Shown: piece by piece, positions 43,677-51,091 of the stretch
Numbering within the stretch: position 1 is the first letter of the stretch
Layout: each line of letters opens with the position of its first letter
DNA from: Pseudomonas lundensis
Lineage (GTDB): Bacteria; Pseudomonadota; Gammaproteobacteria; Pseudomonadales; Pseudomonadaceae
Reading direction: 5' to 3'
Assembly: GCF_001042985.1 (NCBI RefSeq)
Contig: NZ_JYKY01000002.1
Coordinates: 62,001-126,000, forward strand
DNA: 64,000 bases
Notes under the pieces: generated by a model
What the model was told of the DNA's origin: nothing
Database searches by the model: none
The model's input: the letters and a program-made list of their open reading frames with translations, nothing else
Translations under genes and position numbers: made by a program

Positions 43677-43700
43677 AAAAACCCCGCTCGATGGCGGGGT
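43677..43700 (-). terminator. Hairpin between decoration and capsid genes
   Basis: ACCCCGC / GCGGGGT with a five-T run on the minus strand, 20 bases before the capsid start. It may partly terminate or protect the 5' end of the capsid message. Confidence 0.7.
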
Positions 43701-43720
43701 GCAGTAAAGAAATGGGCGGC

Positions 43721-44065
43721 TTAGCGCACGATCACAAAGTGTTCAGCCAGCGACTTTTCGCCCTCGGGGTCGAGGCCGGTCAGGTGCGCTTCGCTGACTT
43801 CGGCTAGGCGCACCACCGCACGGCCACGGCGCACGATGTCGGACTCGCCCAGCGGGCCATGCAGGATGGCGACGGCGGTCTGGCTGCCGTCTTCGGCGGT
43901 CGGCACGTACGGCGCGAACTCGCCCGAGGCCGTGACCAGACCCAGCACCTGGCCGGGGTTCAGGGCCGGGCCAGCGGCCACGTTGATGGCTTCGCGGGAG
44001 ATGTTGCCCGCGCCTTCGGAGAGCAGGAATTCGCCCGCGTGCATCGGCTCATGTTTGATGGTCAT
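43721..44065 (-). CDS. Head decoration protein (lambda D family)
   Basis: 114 residues, HMHAGEFLLSEGAGNISREA-like start (PMHAGEFLLSEGAGNISREA) and GQVLGLVTASGEFAPYVPTA, the lambda gpD signature. It stabilises the filled capsid at three-fold points. It overlaps the protease gene by four bases. Confidence 0.94.
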   Translation of the reverse strand: MTIKHEPMHAGEFLLSEGAGNISREAINVAAGPALNPGQVLGLVTASGEFAPYVPTAEDGSQTAVAILHGPLGESDIVRRGRAVVRLAEVSEAHLTGLDPEGEKSLAEHFVIVR

Positions 44066-45195
44066 GCTTTTACCCCTGTCTGGGCGGCGCGACGGGCCGC
44101 GTAGATCGCGTTGGTGTCAGGTTGTTTGGCCTGGGTTTTGGGTGCCGGGTCATCGTTGATCGGCAGGCTGTTGTCGATCTCAAACCCGCCGCCACTCACC
44201 AATTTGTCGAACAGGCGACCGCGCACTGCTTCGGCGGTCAGCCCGGACGCCACGAACTGCTGGGTGAACTCCGGCAGCCGCGCCGCCACGCACAGGTCGC
44301 GCACGGCCTTGGCGTTGGTGATGGCGGCGTTAACCGTGGCTTCGTCGGCCAGCTTGGTGGTGTTGATGATGGATTCGATCAGGTTGCTGATCCCCGCGGC
44401 GTTGCAGCTCTGGGTGATCAACAAGGCCAATGCGGCCGAGTCAACAATGGGCGGTTTTTCCGGTTCCGGTTCTGGTTTAAGGTCAGGCTCCGGTTCTGGC
44501 GGCTGTTCTGGCGGTTCCTCCAACTGAGCCAGCAAGGCTTGCGGCGCATGCTGATAACGCTGCAATGCGCCGCCCTGCCCCAGACAAGCTTTGACGGTGA
44601 CCCCCTCGCCCACTTCATCGGCCAGCCCCAAGGCCACCGCTTCACTTGCGGTGAGCCAGGTTTCGGCATTGACCAAACGCCGCAGCTCCACTTCGTCGAT
44701 GTTGGGCGACTTGGCCTTGTAGGCGGCGATGATGACTTCCAGCGCCTGATCCAGTGCGGTGGCGACCTTGCGCAGATCCTCGGCATCGCCAGCCGCGTAG
44801 GTCCACGGGTTGTGGATCATCAGCATGGCGTTGCTTGCGATCACCACCTTGTGCGCCCCGCACACCGCGACACTGGCCGCGCTGGCTGCCAGCGCATCAA
44901 CCCGCCCGGTGCAGCGCTCGCCTAACCGCGACAGGGCGTTGTGAATGGCCAGCCCGTCGAACAGGTCGCCGCCGATGCTGTTGAATGCCACCACAATCGG
45001 CGACACGCCGTCGTCCATCGCTGCCAGATCGCGCACAAACTGGTTGGCGGTGATGCCCCAGGTGCCGATCTCGCCATAGACGTAGACCTCAATGCTGCGG
45101 GCTTCGGCCTCGCCGCTGGCCTTGAGGCTGTACCAGTGTTTGTTTTGCGGCGGCGCGGGGTCTGCCGCCTTATTGAAAATGCGTAGCCTGTTCAT
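44062..45195 (-). CDS. ClpP/S49-type prohead protease (gpC), probably with scaffold
   Basis: 377 residues. N-terminal ClpP-fold protease: YVYGEIGTWGITANQFVRDL, VVAFNSIGGDLFDGLAIHNA, catalytic Ser in VDALAASAASVAVCGA, and His in AMLMIHNPWTYAAGD. After residue 220 a Pro/Glu-rich linker (EEPPEQPPEPEPDLKPEPEP) leads to a C-terminal part that may act as scaffold, as in lambda C/Nu3. It cuts head proteins during maturation. Confidence 0.92.
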   Translation of the reverse strand: MNRLRIFNKAADPAPPQNKHWYSLKASGEAEARSIEVYVYGEIGTWGITANQFVRDLAAMDDGVSPIVVAFNSIGGDLFDGLAIHNALSRLGERCTGRVDALAASAASVAVCGAHKVVIASNAMLMIHNPWTYAAGDAEDLRKVATALDQALEVIIAAYKAKSPNIDEVELRRLVNAETWLTASEAVALGLADEVGEGVTVKACLGQGGALQRYQHAPQALLAQLEEPPEQPPEPEPDLKPEPEPEKPPIVDSAALALLITQSCNAAGISNLIESIINTTKLADEATVNAAITNAKAVRDLCVAARLPEFTQQFVASGLTAEAVRGRLFDKLVSGGGFEIDNSLPINDDPAPKTQAKQPDTNAIYAARRAAQTGVKA

Positions 45196-46676
45196 GGCGT
45201 CTCCTTGTCGGCCGGTTCGGTGGGCAGCTCGACGAGCGTTTTGTAATTGAGGCCCAGCTCGCGGGCACGTTTTTGGTCAGCTGCGTTTTCTTCGTCGACG
45301 GTTTCGGCGTCGTAGCCCTGACGCAGGACCATTTCGCTGCGGGAGTTGAAGCCCGCGTTGACTTCCATCATGCGTGCCTGAATGTCTTGCACCGGCTGGA
45401 TGTAGGCCCAGCCTTGCGGCACCCAACGGGTGCGCAGGTATTCACGGCGCCGTTGCGCGTAGTCGACCAGTGTCAGACGACCGGCGAGCACGGCCATGTC
45501 CAGCCACGCCGCGCGCACCGGGCGGCACAGTTGGTGCACGTACACGCCAAATTGCAGTTGCTCCAGACGGCGCCGGAACTCGTTGAGCACCACCCGTAAC
45601 GCCCGGTCATTAACCTCGCGCATGTCGCCGGTAAGAATTTCGTACGGCGTGCCGGTCCCGGCCGCAGCGGCCATCAGTTGTTGGCGCATAAAGTCCGGGT
45701 AGTTGTTGCCCGCATCCGGCGGTTTGGAGAACTCCACCTCTTCGCCCGGCCCCAGTTCCTGCATGGTGCCCGGTTCCAGCGCGACCATCGGGGTGAAGCC
45801 GTCGCGGTCTTCGGTCAGCGGCAAGCCGGTGACCGGGTCGCGCGGTTGTTGCGTGGCTTCGGGCGGTGGCCGCGAGATAAAACCGGCAAACAGGTTGGCC
45901 ACTTCCTGACGGAACAAAACCGCGTCGTCGTAGTTGTCGAGGCTGCGCAGGCGCTTAAGCACTGGGGCCAAACGCGGCACACCGCGCAACTGGCCCGGCT
46001 CGACCGATTCGAAGATGTGCAGCACTTGTTCCGCTGGCACACGCACCAGTTGGTTGTAACCGGCGTTCAGCGACGAAGCGTCACGCGGGTGGACGCGGTA
46101 CATGTGATAGGCCACGCGCTTGTGCGCCGGGTTGAACTCGATCCCGGCGCGGATGCTGTTGCCGTTTTTGCATGGTTCGAATTTGTCGTGCGGCACAAAC
46201 TCCGGGGCCAGCACCTGGAGCTGCAATGGCACGGCCAGATCCTCGTCCAGACCGCGAGGCCGCAGGCGTACAAAGCATTCACCGGCCGTTTCCACTGTGC
46301 GGGCAATCAACGCCTGCTGGCCGTAGAAGTCGGTCAGGCCATCGGCGTCTGACTCGTCGACCCAGTCATCCCACAGGTCTTGCTGCAACTTGCGCAGGGC
46401 ATCGTCTTCGGTTTTGGGGCGCGGGGTGATGCCGGTGCCGATCAGGTTGCTGACGCGTTTGTCGATGACGTTGAAGGCGTAGGGATCATTGCGCACCGCT
46501 GAGCGCGAACGGGCGCGCAGGTTGCGCAAGGCCGGGGTGTTGAGGCTGTTGATGCCGATGTCCGGCGCCTCCCAACTGGCCGAGCGCCTGCCCTCACCGG
46601 CCCCTTCGTAACTGGCTTTGATCCGCTCGGGCAACAGAAAGCCGTTGCGGGTCAGGGTTGGATACTGGCGCGCCAT
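45192..46676 (-). CDS. Portal protein (lambda gpB family)
   Basis: 494 residues. Lambda B family: INSLNTPALRNLRARSRSAV, RNDPYAFNVIDKRVSNLIGT, GTGITPRPKTEDDALRKLQQ, and EILTGDMREVNDRALRVVLN near the C-terminus. It forms the dodecameric ring for DNA entry. Four-base overlap with the protease gene. Confidence 0.95.
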   Translation of the reverse strand: MARQYPTLTRNGFLLPERIKASYEGAGEGRRSASWEAPDIGINSLNTPALRNLRARSRSAVRNDPYAFNVIDKRVSNLIGTGITPRPKTEDDALRKLQQDLWDDWVDESDADGLTDFYGQQALIARTVETAGECFVRLRPRGLDEDLAVPLQLQVLAPEFVPHDKFEPCKNGNSIRAGIEFNPAHKRVAYHMYRVHPRDASSLNAGYNQLVRVPAEQVLHIFESVEPGQLRGVPRLAPVLKRLRSLDNYDDAVLFRQEVANLFAGFISRPPPEATQQPRDPVTGLPLTEDRDGFTPMVALEPGTMQELGPGEEVEFSKPPDAGNNYPDFMRQQLMAAAAGTGTPYEILTGDMREVNDRALRVVLNEFRRRLEQLQFGVYVHQLCRPVRAAWLDMAVLAGRLTLVDYAQRRREYLRTRWVPQGWAYIQPVQDIQARMMEVNAGFNSRSEMVLRQGYDAETVDEENAADQKRARELGLNYKTLVELPTEPADKETP

Positions 46677-46883
46677 TTAAAGCCCCTTGCCTGCGTGATA
46701 CAGCCGGATCACCCGCGAACGCGGCCCCGTGGCGGCGACCAGCGAACTGCGGATTTGATCGCGCGCCTTGAGCAGCTCATCGACCGTGCGGTATTCCACG
46801 GTGCGGTCGGCGTAGCGCACGGTTTTCTCGCCACGCGCGATGGCCGACTCAACGGCGTCGAGGTGCTTTTGGGTAAAGGACAT
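46677..46883 (-). CDS. Head-tail joining protein W (lambda gpW family)
   Basis: 68 residues, MSFTQKHLDAVESAIARGEK and VRYADRTVEYRTVDELLKAR, the gpW pattern at the same size as lambda gpW. It plugs the portal after packaging. It directly abuts the portal gene and lies behind the terminase, exactly as in lambda (A-W-B). Confidence 0.95.
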   Translation of the reverse strand: MSFTQKHLDAVESAIARGEKTVRYADRTVEYRTVDELLKARDQIRSSLVAATGPRSRVIRLYHAGKGL

Positions 46884-46885
46884 AA

Positions 46886-48916
46886 TCAGCGTCTCTTGAG
46901 GTAGCCGCTTCGACTGACACGGCGAGGCGGTGCAGCAGCAACCGATTTTGGTGTGTTTACGGAGTGAGTGACGACAACTTGTGGGGGTGCTGTTTGAAGC
47001 GTTTCAACTGGGCGGGCCACGGGCTGGACTGATGTTTCAGGTTCGCTGTCGTCAACAGGCAGCGTTTTGTCTTCAAACAAATGGTGCTGCATCAACGATT
47101 GCCGCACCTTCTCCCAGTCATTTTCGTGATAACGATGCAGACCGAGGTATTCGGCCATCGCCAGTGCATACACCATCAAGTCGAGCGCTTCGTTGCGCTC
47201 GGCCTTGCTCTTGGTCCACTCGACCCGACGCTTGCCTTTGACGTACCGGGCGACTTTGCGCTCGGCGACGCATTGAGCAAAGAAGTCGTCCGGCAGGTCT
47301 TTTGCGAAGTGCAACGCACCGGGGCCGGACTCCAACGGGTATCGGTTGTAAATCCAGTCCTTGGCGGTGTCGGTTCCGATCATCCACAGCTCTGCACCGT
47401 TCTTCTCGATGTTGCCGCGCCAGTTCACATCCACCCGCGAAGGTCGCTGGGCGATGATGTTTTTGCTTGAGTGGCTGTCGCCCTTCACTGCAAATACGTT
47501 GCGCCAACGGCGAATCCGGCAGAACTGATACACCTCGTGGGTGTGGTGCCCGCCTGAGTCAACGGCTGTTGCCAGAATGCCTAAACCCACACCACTTGCA
47601 TGCCGGTAGCGCACTTTGAGTTTGTCATCGAGCACTTCCCAGGTTCGGGAATCGCACGGGTCGCCCATGATCACCTGGTGATCGATCACCCAACGCTCCA
47701 TGCCCATCCCCCAGCCAATGACGATGAACTCAAGGCGGTTGCCTTGAACGTCCACTGCTGCGGTGAGCATCAGCGCGCCTATAGGGACTGTGCCCAACAC
47801 ATAGTTTTCGGCACGCGCCCTTGCCTGCAAGACATCCGCTTTGGTTTGCTCCATTGCGTTGTCCCAAGGCAGTGCAAGTTTTGTGTTGTAGAACACCTGC
47901 ATCGTCGCTTGGTCGCCCTGTTTTTGCATGATCAAGGCGTCGTCAAAATCCTTGGCCAGGGAGGACCAGCTCGTCCAGCCCAATGGCGCATACAAGGCAT
48001 TAAGATGGAATCCGATAGTTTCCCCATCACCCTGCGCGTGAGCACGCCACTCGCCTTTGGAGAGCATCGTGGCCTTAGCGTGTTCATCAATCATTGCGCC
48101 GCAGTCAGGGCCGCTGCACAGGTATTGCACCAGGCGGTAATTTTCATCCCACTTGAGGTTGGTCCACTCCAATACCTGCATATGGCCGCAATGCGGGCAT
48201 GGCACATAGAAGTGACGTTGGTCGCTCATCTTGAATAGATCGGCAATGCGCGACGCACCTTTGATCGTGGGGGAACTGGAGAAGTAAAACTTGGCGTTGC
48301 GGCCAAACGTGGACGCTCGCGCCTCGGCCAGTTTGACCGGATCACCCTCGTTATCAATGTCCATCTCCCAGCGATCCACCTCGTCGCCATACACATAGCG
48401 CACGGACTTCTCCGCAAGGTTGGACGATGAGCCGGCCGTGGCAATGAACAAGCGGCCACCTTCAAACTGTTTGTTCTCCCACGTGTTGGTGCCTTTGCGC
48501 GAACGCGGTACGACAACTCGCTCACGCAATTCAGGAACGGCTTCGACGGCTTGGTCAACGCGGCCTGCAACGCTTTGGGCCAGCTTCTGCGTGGGCTCCA
48601 ACAGCAGGATATTGGCCGGTGCCATGTGGATACAGCCGCCGATCCAGTTCAGCGCGATCTGAGTTTTCATCAACTGCGAGGCCACCATTGTGACGACTCG
48701 CTTGCAAGGGTGTGCCGGCGAAAGGCAACGCATCGGCTCACGCGCATAAGGGGTGCGTTCAGTACGATATGGGCCAGGCTCAGCAGCGCCAGAGCTTTGA
48801 GGGATTCGCATATAGCGATCAGCCCACTCATCGACCCACAGCTCTGGCTCTGGGCGCAGGCCACGAAAGTAGCCCGCGCGGTAGACCTCTTCGCCTCCCC
48901 GTTGATTACTGAGCAT
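46886..48916 (-). CDS. Terminase large subunit (lambda gpA family)
   Basis: 676 residues from ATG 48916 (MLSNQRGGEEVYRAGYFRGL); the frame is open to 49030 but without similarity. ATPase region: RVVTMVASQLMKTQIALNWI (adenine/Walker A area) and VRYVYGDEVDRWE (Walker B), with zinc-finger-like CPHCGH. The nuclease part begins near AAVDVQGNRLEFIVIGWGMG. It packages DNA and cuts cos. It overlaps the small subunit by 11 bases. Confidence 0.95.
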   Translation of the reverse strand: MLSNQRGGEEVYRAGYFRGLRPEPELWVDEWADRYMRIPQSSGAAEPGPYRTERTPYAREPMRCLSPAHPCKRVVTMVASQLMKTQIALNWIGGCIHMAPANILLLEPTQKLAQSVAGRVDQAVEAVPELRERVVVPRSRKGTNTWENKQFEGGRLFIATAGSSSNLAEKSVRYVYGDEVDRWEMDIDNEGDPVKLAEARASTFGRNAKFYFSSSPTIKGASRIADLFKMSDQRHFYVPCPHCGHMQVLEWTNLKWDENYRLVQYLCSGPDCGAMIDEHAKATMLSKGEWRAHAQGDGETIGFHLNALYAPLGWTSWSSLAKDFDDALIMQKQGDQATMQVFYNTKLALPWDNAMEQTKADVLQARARAENYVLGTVPIGALMLTAAVDVQGNRLEFIVIGWGMGMERWVIDHQVIMGDPCDSRTWEVLDDKLKVRYRHASGVGLGILATAVDSGGHHTHEVYQFCRIRRWRNVFAVKGDSHSSKNIIAQRPSRVDVNWRGNIEKNGAELWMIGTDTAKDWIYNRYPLESGPGALHFAKDLPDDFFAQCVAERKVARYVKGKRRVEWTKSKAERNEALDLMVYALAMAEYLGLHRYHENDWEKVRQSLMQHHLFEDKTLPVDDSEPETSVQPVARPVETLQTAPPQVVVTHSVNTPKSVAAAPPRRVSRSGYLKRR

Positions 48917-49514
48917 GGTTGTCCTTCTTGATTGACAGTGAGTGCCGAAGGTCGGCCGTTGACATGCGCTCGGCGTCCTCAAGTGCTCGACGGATCGAGG
49001 CCATAAGGTGTTTTTCAATACCCCAGGCATCGGTCATTGCCGCCAGCTCAGGCGCGATCTGCGTGGGTACAGCCAACAACAAGTCCCGCAGAAGCCGTCC
49101 CGTGGTGTAAGCCGCCTCATCGACGGCAGCCATCTCCACCAACGTGCCCTGATTTTTGTAGAAGTCCGCCTCGACGGTCATGGCGTTGAAGTGCTCGCGA
49201 CGAGCGCGAGCCTTGTGGAAGTCAGGGCGCAGACCACCCGTTTCAGATAAGTCACCCGGCGCAGCCTGTAAAAACGCCGCCGGGCCTACTGGATCAGCCG
49301 AGGGGTGACCTTTGCTGGCTCGCTCTTGCTCATGCCGGACAGAAACGTTGACTTTGCTGGGATCACTCGTTTTATCGATCAAGGCATTTGTTGCTGCCAC
49401 ATCCACAAGCCCTTCAGGGGACAACACCAAACGCCCTTGTTTAGCGAGCTTGGACACCCATGCCTTGGACCAATTACGACTCGCGGCATACGCCGACTTG
49501 CTCAGATATTCCAT
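48906..49514 (-). CDS. Terminase small subunit
   Basis: 202 residues. The N-terminal winged-helix part (LSKSAYAASRNWSKAWVSKL, AKQGRLVLSPEGLVDVAATN) is of the Nu1 DNA-packaging type. It binds repeat sites near cos. The candidate sites, three CAGTTAAC copies, lie 12-58 bases upstream of its start. The C-terminal half would bind the large subunit. Confidence 0.88.
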   Translation of the reverse strand: MEYLSKSAYAASRNWSKAWVSKLAKQGRLVLSPEGLVDVAATNALIDKTSDPSKVNVSVRHEQERASKGHPSADPVGPAAFLQAAPGDLSETGGLRPDFHKARARREHFNAMTVEADFYKNQGTLVEMAAVDEAAYTTGRLLRDLLLAVPTQIAPELAAMTDAWGIEKHLMASIRRALEDAERMSTADLRHSLSIKKDNHAQ

Positions 49515-49525
49515 GATTGAACTAC

Positions 49526-49625
49526 CAGTTAACCCGATGAATACAGGCAGTTAACTGTTAACCGCAGTTAACTAAGTTTGAAGGCCAGCCAGTTACGCTT
49601 TCCCGCGGGTTTCCTGCCCCGTACC
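49526..49625 (-). other. Candidate cos site: cosN-like core and TerS-binding repeats
   Basis: On the minus strand, 49625-49602 reads GGTACGGGGCAGGAAACC then CGCGGG, which from memory matches lambda cosN and its flank at about 18 of 24 positions, in the same orientation toward the small terminase gene. Between it and terS, CAGTTAAC occurs at 49526, 49548 and 49565, plus GTTAAC at 49557, where lambda has its cosB R sites. Confidence 0.7.
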
Positions 49626-49674
49626 CGTGGATATTCCCCAGGGTCCCCGGCAGGTTTTGAACATCCGGGGATTA

Positions 49675-50013
49675 TTACGAGCGATCCGATGGCGGCACGT
49701 CACAAACACCCAGCCGCTTGGCAACCCAACGCTCATAAAGCCCAATGGCCACATCCGCCCCGGCCATGGCCGTGAGGCAGCCCAGTGCCGAAGACGCCCA
49801 GAGCGAAACGCCGTTGACGTGCAACAGCATCATCGTCGACAACCCGCAGACGACGCAGGCACCGGAGCGCAAGACCAAGCGCCGCACCAGTGACCAGCCT
49901 CGCGCCCCGTCCTTGTCCGCCCGCCACATCTCGCCGGACACGCCACCGATCATGGACAGGACGATCAGTAACCAGATCGGCATATCAGCTAACGCTTGTT
50001 GCTCTGTTGTCAT
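49675..50013 (-). CDS. Phage holin (multi-TM)
   Basis: 112 residues from ATG 50013 (MTTEQQALADMPIWLLIVLS). Three hydrophobic segments are visible: PIWLLIVLSMIGGVSG, LRSGACVVCGLSTMMLLHV, and WASSALGCLTAMAGADVAIG. This fits a three-TM holin that would release the endolysin. It is placed upstream of cos and terminase, away from the endolysin/Rz genes, but in the same late direction right after the Q-like gene. Confidence 0.8.
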   Translation of the reverse strand: MTTEQQALADMPIWLLIVLSMIGGVSGEMWRADKDGARGWSLVRRLVLRSGACVVCGLSTMMLLHVNGVSLWASSALGCLTAMAGADVAIGLYERWVAKRLGVCDVPPSDRS

Positions 50014-50054
50014 GTTTAGCCTCAATCAATAGAACAACGCGGGTGCTGAAAAAA

Positions 50055-50084
50055 GAAAACCCCGCCGGGGTGGGCAGGGTTTTC
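50055..50084 (-). terminator. Terminator between Q-like gene and holin (tR'-like)
   Basis: GAAAACCC / GGGTTTTC, perfect 8-bp outer stem with a GC-rich inner part and T tract on the minus strand. Its place after the Q-like gene fits the lambda scheme in which Q lets polymerase pass a terminator ahead of the late genes. The gap 50085-50281 also holds two ACTTTGACGC direct copies (near 50223 and 50233) and would carry the late promoter. Confidence 0.6.
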
Positions 50085-50281
50085 AGTGCGCTGGTGGGTG
50101 CCAGGGCGAGGTGCACAGCACGTGCTCGGGTAGCGCTCAGGCGCAGAATTCATATCGTGGGGACGTTTTACCCCTGTTCGGTAAAACCGAAAAGAGGTGT
50201 TTTTCGGTCATTTTGCCCTACTCACTTTGACGCCACTTTGACGCAGGTTTGAGGCAAGTCACCCCGACGAGCGGTCAACGC

Positions 50282-50770
50282 TTAACCGGCTTGACCCAGC
50301 ACCGTTGCGCGGGTCAGGTTGGTTGCTTGGCTGCCGCTGCGCCGGGTGTAGCCCCGTGTGGTGCCACTTCGAACGGTGAGGATCAACATCACTTGTTGAT
50401 GCAACCGCTTCACCCAGTTGCGATACGTTTGGTCTGCCCCCTCGGTAATGTCGAGCAGTCGCATCTGCTCACGTCGCGGCATGGCGGGGTGATGCAAATA
50501 ACGCAGTCTGGCCAGCTTGGCCAATTGCTTGCCTTTGGTTGACTGACGGTCCAGCTCGGCAACGGCTGCTGCCACTTCGCATGCGATGTGATCCATACCC
50601 GCGCCCGCTCCTACCAACAGATCCCGTGAACCTGCCGTGCCCCGAGGGGCGCAGCCGCCGTATTGCATGATCGTCGCCATTGGACTGCCCAAGCCACCGG
50701 CCTCGCCAACGTGGCAGTGCTGCTCACCCCAATGCTGCATCAGTTCTTCGATTTGCTGAATCATCCCCAT
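50282..50770 (-). CDS. Q-like late antitermination protein
   Basis: 162 residues. MIQQIEELMQHWGEQHCHVG at the start, then VAAAVAELDRQSTKGKQLAK and a helix-turn-helix-like end (ITEGADQTYRNWVKRLHQQV) resemble the phage antiterminator-Q/Gram-negative late activator group. It is the last gene before a terminator and the long leftward late run, which supports control of late transcription. Identification is by pattern and place. Confidence 0.65.
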   Translation of the reverse strand: MGMIQQIEELMQHWGEQHCHVGEAGGLGSPMATIMQYGGCAPRGTAGSRDLLVGAGAGMDHIACEVAAAVAELDRQSTKGKQLAKLARLRYLHHPAMPRREQMRLLDITEGADQTYRNWVKRLHQQVMLILTVRSGTTRGYTRRSGSQATNLTRATVLGQAG

Positions 50771-50785
50771 CTACTCCCTGAAAAA

Positions 50786-51043
50786 CCAACCTGACACAGA
50801 AAAGAACCAACCCGACACACACCTAATACACTAAAAAACCTTTAAAAACATAGCCTTAATGCTCTATGTGTTGGGTGTGTCAGGTGTGTTGGGTTTCTTC
50901 TCACGTACAAGAAATAATTAACGAACATCAACCTTTGGCTGATTGCACATGCACACACGCCCGCATGTGCGAGAAACCCGCCACACCTGACACACTGATC
51001 CCGAAAGCCTTTAAAGACGTGGCCTGTAGCTGTGTCAGGTTGG
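50786..51043. repeat. Iteron-like repeats, candidate replication origin
   Basis: CCAACCTGACACA at 50786, a one-mismatch copy at 50807 (21 bp later), inverted or variant copies at 50876-50892, 50981-50994, and an exact inverted copy at 51031-51043. An AT-rich stretch (about 50820-50860) and an 8-bp hairpin (GCACATGC/GCATGTGC, 50945-50970) lie between. The 320-base gap carries no gene and directly follows the primase gene. Confidence 0.55.
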
Positions 51044-51091
51044 TGGTTCTAACCCGCCACACCGTCAACACACCCCACACACAATGAGCCG

